From positions 1 to 26,285 of the forward strand of contig JBHHVZ010000038.1 of assembly GCA_046756245.1 (NCBI GenBank): DNA of 26,285 nucleotides. Direction: 5' to 3'. The translations under genes were made by a program, and so were the position numbers. The DNA comes from G021776435 sp046756245. GTDB taxonomy: Bacteria; Pseudomonadota; Alphaproteobacteria; Caulobacterales; Parvularculaceae. This document shows, piece after piece, positions 8,540-14,893 of the stretch. How positions within the stretch are numbered: position 1 is the stretch's first letter; every line of letters begins with the position of its first letter. The notes under the pieces are model-generated. The model saw only the letters and a list, made by a program, of their open reading frames with translations. It ran no database searches and was not told the DNA's origin.

Positions 8540-8907
8540 ATGCGTTCACCCGTCAGATAACGCGCCACATCCGCGTAGTCTATGACGAGCGAGACCAGAT
8601 TGGTCGCAAATAGGACCAAGAGCCATTTCCCGGACAGACTTGAGAGGTCCCACTGCGCGCGCCGGCGCCAAAGGTAGATCAACAGCGGCGTCCAGGCGAC
8701 GACATGCGCCAAGCCTAATATCCGCTGATAGCCGAACCAGGCGTGCAGGACGTTCATCGCCGGAAAGGCGACCAGCATCGCCGCGGCGACCCAGCGCGCT
8801 TCAATCCGGCGAAGAAACAGGAGCGCGGCCATGTTGACGAGCGCCATCCAGCCGACCCAGACCTGAAGCCAAAGCGGCTGCGCCATGATGTCTTCGACAA
8901 GCGCCAT
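8536..8907 (-). CDS. Small integral membrane protein, function unknown
   Basis: The 123-residue product has four hydrophobic segments, roughly residues 10-30 (LWLQVWVGWMALVNMAALLFL), 37-57, 62-78 and 93-110, joined by short arginine-rich loops; a four-helix inner-membrane protein is likely. I do not recognise a named family, though similar short proteins occur in alphaproteobacteria. The start is well supported: GGAGGAATC immediately precedes the ATG at 8907. The final isoleucine codon's last base and the TAG stop fall inside the terminal CTAG of the adjacent repeat, so the repeat may have redefined the C-terminus. It lies 68 bases downstream of the peroxiredoxin gene, with a GC hairpin between. 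Confidence 0.75.
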   Translation of the reverse strand: MALVEDIMAQPLWLQVWVGWMALVNMAALLFLRRIEARWVAAAMLVAFPAMNVLHAWFGYQRILGLAHVVAWTPLLIYLWRRRAQWDLSSLSGKWLLVLFATNLVSLVIDYADVARYLTGERI

Positions 8908-8923
8908 GATTCCTCCGAAAACC

Positions 8924-8946
8924 GCCGGGCGCAGCGAGCGCCCGGC
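8924..8946 (-). terminator. GC hairpin between peroxiredoxin and membrane-protein genes
   Basis: GCCGGGCGC (8924-8932) and GCGCCCGGC (8938-8946) form a perfect 9-bp stem with a 5-base loop. On the minus strand it is followed by GGTTTTCGG, a short T-run only. It may partly terminate peroxiredoxin transcripts, or act as an mRNA-stabilising hairpin ahead of the next gene's GGAGGA site. Confidence 0.4.
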
Positions 8947-8975
8947 GCATGATGTTCTTTTCGTTTTCGCCGGCC

Positions 8976-9614
8976 TTATTTATCCGGCTGCGGGGTCACC
9001 CTTAGATAAGGCTTGATTTCCTCATAGCCTTTTGGAAACAGTCGGTCCATCTCGCCTTTGTCGGTGATCGACGGCACGATGATCACGTCATCGCCGTCGC
9101 GCCAGTTGACCGGCGTCGCCACTTTGTAGTTGTCCGTAAGCTGAAGGCTGTCGATGGCGCGAAGGATTTCACGAAAATCGCGGCCGGTCGACGGCGGGTA
9201 TGTGATGCTGAGACGCAGCTTCTTATGGGGATCGATGACGAACACCGAGCGCACGGTGATATTCGCCGCGGCGTCAGGATGGATCATGCCGTAAAGGTCG
9301 GACACCTTGTGGTCGCCGTCGGCAAGGATAGGATACCAGATATCGGCATGCTGCGTTTCCTCGATATCGCCGATCCAGTCTTTGTGGTCGGCGACGCTGT
9401 CGACAGAAAGCGCGATCACCTTGACATTGCGTTTTTCCCATTCGCCCTTGAGCCTCGATACTTCCCCAAGCTCCGTCGTACAAACTGGCGTAAAGTCAGC
9501 CGGATGGCTGAAAAGCACGCACCATGAATCGCCTATCCATTCATGGAACTTAATCGGACCGTGCGTCGAATCCTGCTCGAAGTCGGGCGCGGTCTGGCCG
9601 AGCAAAAGAGTCAT
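8976..9614 (-). CDS. Peroxiredoxin, Prx6 (1-Cys) type
   Basis: The 212-residue cytoplasmic enzyme reduces H2O2 or alkyl hydroperoxides. The active site is SHPADFTPVCTTELGEV with the peroxidatic Cys45; downstream are the conserved arginine-bearing segment ANITVRSVFVIDPHKKLRLSITYPPSTGRD and a long C-terminal extension (NYKVATPVNWRDGDDVIIVPSI) that is diagnostic of the Prx6 subfamily. I choose the ATG at 9612-9614 because GGGGAGGAGACG directly precedes it; the in-frame upstream ATG at 9665 lacks such support. A stress role is consistent with the AhpD-like gene nearby. The upstream region is the long gene-free gap shared with prkA. Confidence 0.96.
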   Translation of the reverse strand: MTLLLGQTAPDFEQDSTHGPIKFHEWIGDSWCVLFSHPADFTPVCTTELGEVSRLKGEWEKRNVKVIALSVDSVADHKDWIGDIEETQHADIWYPILADGDHKVSDLYGMIHPDAAANITVRSVFVIDPHKKLRLSITYPPSTGRDFREILRAIDSLQLTDNYKVATPVNWRDGDDVIIVPSITDKGEMDRLFPKGYEEIKPYLRVTPQPDK

Positions 9615-9707
9615 CGTCTCCTCCCCAAAATTTGACAGTGCGCTGTGCCGGGACGGCGCAGACAATGCCTAGATATACGCTCCTTCTCCCGAAATGAAGT
9701 CGTTTGT

Positions 9708-9732
9708 TGGCGCTCGGATGCGCCGAGTGCCA
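9708..9732. repeat. 10-bp inverted repeat upstream of the peroxiredoxin gene
   Basis: TGGCGCTCGG (9708-9717) pairs with CCGAGTGCCA (9723-9732) around a 5-base loop, with one G-U pair if transcribed. No T-run follows on either strand. It lies about 95 bases upstream of the peroxiredoxin start and could be an operator or a hairpin; nothing distinguishes these. Confidence 0.45.
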
Positions 9733-9921
9733 GCGGCGTAATTCGGGCGATAAGAATCGCGCAACGCATTCACATCCTTGCGACCGGTATCTCAGGAAAT
9801 TTTTTTAAAGACAAATCAACGCGACGCATCAGTAGTTTAGTGCGCGTTGTGCGCGCAATTCACCGCATACGGCGTAACAGGCTTGTCGCAACATCGCCGC
9901 AATCCTGTTACATTATCCAAT

Positions 9922-9995
9922 CAGCAGCCCGTTTCCGAATCGCCGCCGCCGTTGCGGCCTGCCCGGATCGGCGATTCGGAACCGTAAGGCTGCTG
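9922..9995. repeat. Large two-part hairpin (13 bp + 8 bp)
   Basis: An outer stem CAGCAGCC/GGCTGCTG (9922-9929 with 9988-9995) and an inner perfect 13-bp stem TTCCGAATCGCCG/CGGCGATTCGGAA (9933-9945 with 9969-9981) enclose a 23-base loop, with a 3/6-base internal loop between the stems. Both strands would fold. It may be part of a structured RNA, a regulatory leader or a dispersed palindrome. Confidence 0.6.
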
Positions 9996-10010
9996 GCAAG
10001 GCATTGAATC

Positions 10011-10086
10011 TGGTGTGGCTTTTGTTTCGCAAGCGCCGATCCGAATCCGCTGTAAATTCAGGCGGCGAGTGCGAGAAGCCACGCCA
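10011..10086. repeat. Second long hairpin, 11-bp terminal stem
   Basis: TGGTGTGGCTT (10011-10021) pairs with AAGCCACGCCA (10076-10086), with one G-U if transcribed rightwards. An inner CGCCG/CGGCG stem is possible inside. It starts 15 bases after the preceding hairpin. GCCGATCC (10035-10042) within it is complementary to GGATCGGC (9965-9972) in the first hairpin, so alternative pairings are possible. Confidence 0.5.
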
Positions 10087-10472
10087 GTGACGGAAAATTA
10101 AGAAGCGCCGCGTTAACCTTCCCGCTGGGCGGCCGCAGGGGGCGAATTGGCGGGGAAACTGCGGGAATGGAGCGCGGCGAAACGTAAAACCGGCGGTGTC
10201 AGATGACGCGTAGAGTTGAACGGCGGACGGGCGCGGACAGCGGACGGAAGTCTTGCGTCGATGGCCGGCGGCCCTACATCAATAACGTCTCCGCTGAAAA
10301 GAAGACGCCGGAACTGACATTACGCCGCGCGACGGCGAACGATCGCCCAATCGACGGGCGCGCAAATGAACGAGGCGGGGATCTGCGCGATCCGCGCCTT
10401 TTCTGTCTCAAGGGGCTTTCGCGGCGCCGCGCAATCGCCGCGGCGGGCTTTTAACAGGTGAGCGTGACGACG

Positions 10473-12422
10473 ATGACTGGTGAAAATCTCGACGTATTCG
10501 ATCTCTTTTCCGAGAGCTATCAGAAGGTTCATCAAGAGGCGATGAGCCTGCGCGACTATCTGCTCGCTGCGCGCGACGATCCGATGCTTTACGCCACCCC
10601 GGCGGAGCGGATGATCGCGGCGATCGGCGAGCCGGAAATGGTCGACACTTCGAAAGATCCCAGGCTGTCGCGCATTTTCTTCAATCGCACCATTCGCCGT
10701 TATGAGGCTTTCCACGGCTTTTACGGCATGGAAGACACGATCGAGCGGATCGTCAGCTATTTTCGCCACGCCGCTCAAGGGTTAGAGGAGCGCCGGCAGA
10801 TTCTTTACCTGCTCGGACCCGTCGGCGGGGGCAAATCCTCTCTCGCCGAGCGCCTCAAAGACCTGATGGAAAAGCACCCGATCTATGTCCTCAAGGCGGG
10901 CAACGAGATTTCGCCGGTGTTCGAAAGCCCGCTGGGGCTCTTCCAGAGCGAGGAATTGCAGGCCCTTCTCGAGGAAAAATACGGCGTCGAACGGCGCCGG
11001 CTCACCGGGTTGATGAGCCCGTGGGCGGTCAAACGGCTCGACGAATTCGGCGGCGACATCTCGAAATTCGAGGTCGTGCGCCTCTATCCGTCGAAGCTCA
11101 GGCAGATCGCCATTTCAAAAACCGAGCCGGGCGACGAAAACAACCAGGACATTTCGGCGTTGACCGGCAAGGTCGACATCAGGAAGCTCGAACATTTCAG
11201 CCAGGACGATACCGACGCCTACGCCTATTCGGGCGGGCTGTGCCGGGCCAATCAGGGTCTTCTCGAATTCGTCGAGATGTTCAAGGCGCCGATCAAGGTG
11301 CTGCATCCGCTGCTGACGGCCACGCAGGAAGGCAATTACGTCGGCACCGAAACGCTTGGTCCTATTCCCTTCAACGGCTTCATTCTGGCCCATTCGAACG
11401 AGGCTGAATGGCAGCTCTTCCGCAACAATAAGAATAACGAAGCGTTCCTCGACCGCATCTGCGTGATCAAGGTGCCCTATAGCCTGCGCGTCACCGAAGA
11501 GCGCCAGATTTACGAAAAGCTGCTGCGGGAATCGGAGCTTTCAACCGCGCCCTGCGCGCCGGAAACGCTTGATCTGCTGGCGCGGTTTTCCGTGCTCACG
11601 CGCCTCAAGGAGCATGAGAACTCGAACCTCTATTCGAAGCTGCGCGTTTATGACGGCGAGAAACTGAAGGACACCGACCCGAAAGCGAAATCCCATCAGG
11701 AATATCGCGAGGCGGCGGGCATCGACGAGGGCATGGACGGCATCTCGACGCGCTTCGCCTACAAGGTTCTCGCCGAGACGTTCAACTTTGACACCGACGA
11801 GGTCGCCGCCGACCCGGTGCACCTCATGTATGTGCTGGAAACCTCGATCAAGCGCGAACAGTTCGCCGACGAGACCGAGAAGCAGTATCTCGACTTCATC
11901 AAGTCGGAGCTGTCGCAGCGCTACGCCGATTTCATCGGCAAGGAAATCCAGAAGGCTTATCTCGAAAGCTACGGCGAATACGGCCAGAACCTGTTTGACC
12001 GCTACATCGCCTACGCCGACGCCTGGATCGAGGATCAGGACTTCAAGGATCCCGACACCGGCCAGCTTCTCGACCGCGCGACGCTCGACGCCGAGCTTTC
12101 GAAGATCGAAAAGCCCGCCGGCATCGCCAACCCGAAGGACTTCCGCAACGAGGTGGTGAAATTCGCGCTTCGCGCGCGCGCCGCCAACGCCGGCAAGAAC
12201 CCGGCCTGGACATCTTACGAAAAGCTCCGCAGCGTCATCGAAAAGCGGATGTTCAGCCAGGTCGAAGATCTGCTACCGGTCATCTCGTTCGATTCCAAGA
12301 AGGATTCGGAGACTGAGAAAAAGCACGAAAATTTCGTCTCGCGCATGGTCGAGCGCGGCTACACTTCGCGTCAGGTCCGCCGTCTCGTCGAATGGTATAT
12401 GCGCGTCAACAAGGCAGGTTAA
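10473..12422 (+). CDS. prkA: PrkA-family serine protein kinase (YeaG)
   Basis: The 649-residue protein belongs to the PrkA family: an N-terminal AAA+-like ATPase module followed by a kinase-like C-terminal region. The Walker A motif is GPVGGGKSS (about 115-123 from the ATG at 10473), preceded by GFYGMEDTIERIVSYFRHAAQG, which is highly typical of PrkA. In E. coli the homologue YeaG is a cytoplasmic stress-associated kinase acting with YeaH in nitrogen starvation. The ATG at 10473 follows AGGTGAG by ten bases; GTG codons at 10458 and 10464 are alternatives adding five or three residues. The gene heads an operon with yeaH and, beyond a cassette, spoVR. Confidence 0.96.
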   Translation: MTGENLDVFDLFSESYQKVHQEAMSLRDYLLAARDDPMLYATPAERMIAAIGEPEMVDTSKDPRLSRIFFNRTIRRYEAFHGFYGMEDTIERIVSYFRHAAQGLEERRQILYLLGPVGGGKSSLAERLKDLMEKHPIYVLKAGNEISPVFESPLGLFQSEELQALLEEKYGVERRRLTGLMSPWAVKRLDEFGGDISKFEVVRLYPSKLRQIAISKTEPGDENNQDISALTGKVDIRKLEHFSQDDTDAYAYSGGLCRANQGLLEFVEMFKAPIKVLHPLLTATQEGNYVGTETLGPIPFNGFILAHSNEAEWQLFRNNKNNEAFLDRICVIKVPYSLRVTEERQIYEKLLRESELSTAPCAPETLDLLARFSVLTRLKEHENSNLYSKLRVYDGEKLKDTDPKAKSHQEYREAAGIDEGMDGISTRFAYKVLAETFNFDTDEVAADPVHLMYVLETSIKREQFADETEKQYLDFIKSELSQRYADFIGKEIQKAYLESYGEYGQNLFDRYIAYADAWIEDQDFKDPDTGQLLDRATLDAELSKIEKPAGIANPKDFRNEVVKFALRARAANAGKNPAWTSYEKLRSVIEKRMFSQVEDLLPVISFDSKKDSETEKKHENFVSRMVERGYTSRQVRRLVEWYMRVNKAG

Positions 12423-12429
12423 GAAAAGG

Positions 12430-12521
12430 GTGAATAGTGAATGGTGAATAGTGAATAGCGGATAGGCGTTGCCGCTCGGCCCTCTATTCACTATTCACCA
12501 CTTCACCATTCACTAATTCAC
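12430..12521. repeat. Heptamer-based inverted repeat filling the prkA-yeaH gap
   Basis: The left arm (12430-12457) is four tandem heptamers: GTGAATA, GTGAATG, GTGAATA, GTGAATA. The right arm (12484-12521) is the inverted counterpart, made of TATTCAC-type units, two of them carrying one-base insertions. The inner 16 bases of the arms pair perfectly (CTATTCACTATTCACC is the right-arm side), then an 8-base bulge, then a further imperfect stem. The loop is about 25 bases. The right arm ends at the base before the yeaH ATG. Confidence 0.85.
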
Positions 12522-13844
12522 ATGAACAAGTTCCACTTCATCGATCGGCGCAAGAACCCCAAGGGCAAGTCGCTCGGCAACCGTCGGCGGTTCCTGAAAC
12601 GCGCCCGCGCGCAGATCAAGGAAGCGGTGAACAAGTCTTTGCGCGATCGTTCGCTTTCAGATCTCGACAAGGGCGAAAACGTCACGATCTCGTCGACTTC
12701 CACGGCCGAGCCGCGTTTTCGTCTCGACCCGGACGTCGGCCATCGCGATCACGTTCATCCCGGCAACAAGGAATTCGGCGTCGGCGACAAGATCAAGAAA
12801 CCGCCCAAGGGCGCGGGCAAGGGAAAAGGCAAGGACGCCGCCACGGAAGGCGATTCGGAGGATAATTTTCAGTTCACTCTCACCCAGGACGAGTTTCTCG
12901 ATATTTTTTTCGAGGATCTGGAGCTGCCTAACTTAGTCAAGCGGTCGCTCAAGGAGATCCGCTCGACCGCTTATCGCCGGGCAGGCCTCACGATCGCCGG
13001 ATCGCCGACCAATCTCAATCTCATCCGCACCATGCGAAACGCCCATGGCCGCCGCCTCGCCCTGCGCCGTCCGTCGACGCGCGAAATGAATGAGCTGAAG
13101 GCGCGCCTGTTTGAACTCGAACGCATCCACGCCCCGAGTGAAACGGAAATCGCCGAGAAAAAGGCGCTGATCGCCAGGCTTGAGGAAATGGAGGCGCGCC
13201 GGCGCTGGGCGCCGTTCATCGACCCGCTCGACGTGCGCTACAACGCTTACGAACCGACGCCGGTCGAAACGACGGCGGCGGTGATGTTCTGCCTGATGGA
13301 CGTGTCGGGCTCGATGGGCGAGCGCGAAAAAGACCTCGCCAAGCGCTTTTACATGCTGCTCTATCTCTTCCTCAAACGCCGCTACGAGCGCGTCGAGGTC
13401 ATCTTTATCCGCCACACCCATCACGCCGAGGAAGTCGACGAGGAAACGTTTTTCTATTCGCGCCAGTCCGGCGGCACGGTGGTCTCGACCGCGCTCGAAA
13501 AAATGCTCGAGGTGCAGAAAGACCGCTTTCCGGCGCGTGACTGGAACATTTATGTGGCGCAGGCCTCCGACGGTTTCACGCAATCGGGCGATGCGCAGCG
13601 CTGTGTTGAAATTCTCAACGAGCATGTGATGCCGATCTCGCAATATTACGCCTATATCGAGATCCTCGACGAGCGCGAGCTTGAAGTGTTCGCCGACGCC
13701 GATTCCGGCGCCGAGCTGTGGCGGGCCTATCGCACCTTTGCGCCGAAATGGGGGCATTTCGCCCAGACCCGCATCGCGCGCCCCGCCGATATCTTTCCGG
13801 TCTTCCGCGAACTCTTTTCCAAAGACGCGAAGGAGGCGGCGTGA
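12522..13844 (+). CDS. yeaH: YeaH/YhbH family protein (DUF444, von Willebrand A-like)
   Basis: The 440-residue protein matches E. coli YeaH along its length: FIDRRKNPKGKSLGNRRRFLKR at the start, the HRDHVHPGNKEFGVGDKI segment, a Lys/Gly-rich linker (about 92-107), FLDIFFEDLELPNLVKRSL, and PFIDPLDVRYNAYEPTP. Then comes the vWA-like MIDAS motif FCLMDVSGSMGE (Asp260, Ser262, Ser264), RHTHHAEEVDEETFFYSRQSGGTVVSTAL and a PVFRELF end. YeaH works with the kinase YeaG in stress adaptation; its exact activity is unknown. The ATG at 12522 fits the family N-terminus, yet CACTAATTCAC directly before it contains no Shine-Dalgarno. The stop overlaps the next ATG (13844) as TGATG. Confidence 0.96.
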   Translation: MNKFHFIDRRKNPKGKSLGNRRRFLKRARAQIKEAVNKSLRDRSLSDLDKGENVTISSTSTAEPRFRLDPDVGHRDHVHPGNKEFGVGDKIKKPPKGAGKGKGKDAATEGDSEDNFQFTLTQDEFLDIFFEDLELPNLVKRSLKEIRSTAYRRAGLTIAGSPTNLNLIRTMRNAHGRRLALRRPSTREMNELKARLFELERIHAPSETEIAEKKALIARLEEMEARRRWAPFIDPLDVRYNAYEPTPVETTAAVMFCLMDVSGSMGEREKDLAKRFYMLLYLFLKRRYERVEVIFIRHTHHAEEVDEETFFYSRQSGGTVVSTALEKMLEVQKDRFPARDWNIYVAQASDGFTQSGDAQRCVEILNEHVMPISQYYAYIEILDERELEVFADADSGAELWRAYRTFAPKWGHFAQTRIARPADIFPVFRELFSKDAKEAA

Positions 13845-13927
13845 TGACGGCGGTCGTGAAAGACGCCCTCCTCCTCTTCGGCGGCGCGAACCGAAATTTC
13901 GATGCGGCCCGGCGCGTGCGGCGGTAG
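13844..13927 (+). pseudogene. Remnant of a spoVR 5' end (27-codon leader frame)
   Basis: An AAGGAGG Shine-Dalgarno (13830-13836) sits seven bases before an ATG that overlaps the yeaH stop. The frame encodes MTAVVKDALLLFGGANRNFD and seven more residues before TAG. It resembles the intact SpoVR N-terminus 1046 bases downstream (MTVAAAKSPLLFDGADWDFD): LLF, GA and FD coincide, and codons 8-20 match at about 30 of 39 bases by my count. The upstream context GAAGGAGGCGGC also resembles GAGGAGGCTGCC before the real spoVR. I infer a decayed duplicate of the spoVR start left when the following two genes inserted. It could still be translated as a leader coupled to the next ATG, four bases after its stop. 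Confidence 0.6.
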
Positions 13928-13931
13928 ATAA

Positions 13932-14606
13932 ATGTCCCGGTTTTCTCCAAAACTGGATATCTTGCCTGCGCCGCAACGCCGGTTATGGGAAGAACTGGGC
14001 GCCACGCCTGAAGCGTTCACGCTTTACGGCGGCACAGCCATCGCCCTGCGGCTCGGTCATCGTCAGAGCGTTGATTTTGATTTCTTCGCTCGGCGACGTT
14101 TCGACATCGACGCGCTTCTTGAGCGGCTGCCTTATGCATCGGAGGCAGCGATTGTCCAAAGACAGCCCGATACGCTTACCCTTCGCCTCAACCGCGACGG
14201 GGCTGTGCTGGTCTCTTTTTTTGCAACCCCGCGGCTTGGCGAGGTTGAATCGCCAGACCGCGCCGATGACACCGGATTGCGCGTTGCCTCGTTAACGGAT
14301 CTGGCTGCGTTCAAGACTGTCGTCGTACAAAAACGGGCCGAAGCAAAGGACTTCGCCGACCTCGATGCGCTCATTTCGGCGGGTGTCGATTTATCTACTG
14401 CGCTCGCCGCTGCGCTTATCGTGCAGGGTCCGTCTTTTAATCCGCATATAAGTCTCAAAGCGTTAGCGTATTTTGAAGATGGCAACCTGCCGACGCTGGA
14501 TGCAAATGTGAAAAGGCGGCTGCAGACCGCCGTTCGCAACGTGGATGTTAATCGACTGCCCGAACTGACATACAATCGCCCATACGATTCTGGAGAGGCG
14601 ACTTGA
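13932..14606 (+). CDS. AbiEii/AbiGii-type nucleotidyltransferase (toxin-like)
   Basis: The 224-residue protein has the DNA polymerase beta-like nucleotidyltransferase signature of the AbiEii family: LYGGTAIALRLGHRQSVDFDFF, with GGT at 33-35 and the metal-binding Asp48-x-Asp50. The second conserved block is AFKTVVVQKRAEAKDFADLDALI, with Lys128, Lys139-Asp140 and Asp143. AbiEii toxins of type IV systems and related MenT proteins transfer nucleotides to target RNAs; whether this one is toxic is inference. It lies inside the prkA-yeaH-spoVR operon, four bases after the spoVR-like remnant, with only a weak GGCGG upstream. Its codon use looks less GC-biased than its neighbours, especially after 14380, suggesting acquisition. 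The stop overlaps the next start. Confidence 0.88.
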   Translation: MSRFSPKLDILPAPQRRLWEELGATPEAFTLYGGTAIALRLGHRQSVDFDFFARRRFDIDALLERLPYASEAAIVQRQPDTLTLRLNRDGAVLVSFFATPRLGEVESPDRADDTGLRVASLTDLAAFKTVVVQKRAEAKDFADLDALISAGVDLSTALAAALIVQGPSFNPHISLKALAYFEDGNLPTLDANVKRRLQTAVRNVDVNRLPELTYNRPYDSGEAT

Positions 14607-14893
14607 AACAATTAGCGCTCACGCCTTGCCTGCGCCGCGCCGCCGAACGGTGCGTCTGGTTTGAAACGCCGGACCGGGCCGCCGGCGACACCGCGCGGCT
14701 CGCCGCTTACATTTTGACCTACGGACAGGCTGAAGATATTGCAGTGCTGCGTGAACAGCTTGACGATGACGACATTCGCGAAGCGCTTGACGCGGCGCCG
14801 CCGGGCATATTCGATCCGCGTTCCTGGGCCTATTGGAACCTGGTCGCGGGCCGGTTCGACACGCCGCCCTTGCCGACGAGGAGGCTGCCATGA
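14603..14893 (+). CDS. Small protein paired with the AbiEii-like gene, candidate antitoxin
   Basis: The 96-residue product starts at TTG 14603-14605, overlapping the preceding TGA, with GGAGAGG five bases upstream. Its first third holds a CVWFE and a helical stretch RLAAYILTYGQAEDIAVLREQL (about 32-53). The C-terminal third, FDPRSWAYWNLVAGRFDTPPLP (about 70-91), is a Trp/Tyr-rich motif that I associate with small genes next to AbiEii-like nucleotidyltransferases; the layout also recalls DUF6922-like proteins. It has no obvious DNA-binding helix-turn-helix, unlike classical AbiEi. An antitoxin or specificity partner role is inferred from position and coupling only. Its stop overlaps the spoVR ATG as ATGA. 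Confidence 0.75.
   Translation: MKQLALTPCLRRAAERCVWFETPDRAAGDTARLAAYILTYGQAEDIAVLREQLDDDDIREALDAAPPGIFDPRSWAYWNLVAGRFDTPPLPTRRLP

Larger units (their letters stand above)
9615..10472. other. 858-base gene-free region between divergent peroxiredoxin and prkA genes
   Basis: I see no convincing coding frame here. The plus-strand frame at 10203-10454 is arginine-rich, lacks a Shine-Dalgarno and looks like chance. The region holds three strong inverted repeats (9708-9732, 9922-9995, 10011-10086). It must also hold the promoters of both flanking genes, but I could not place a -35/-10 pair or a GGAAC-type EcfG promoter with confidence. A TATATC at about 9672-9677 on the minus strand is a weak -10 candidate for the peroxiredoxin gene. 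Confidence 0.6.

Noticed and set aside
10011..10086. Possible cobalamin riboswitch because of the GCCACGCCAGTG-like stretch
   Set aside because: The B12-box and the expected core helices are missing, and the downstream gene prkA is not a cobalamin-related gene.
10203..10454. 83-codon frame upstream of prkA
   Set aside because: No Shine-Dalgarno, arginine-rich low-information sequence, no recognisable motif; its end also runs into the prkA start region.
13718..13843. Longer upstream start for the small frame ending at 13927
   Set aside because: The upstream part is an out-of-frame shadow of yeaH; the ATG at 13844 has the AAGGAGG site and the SpoVR-like translation.
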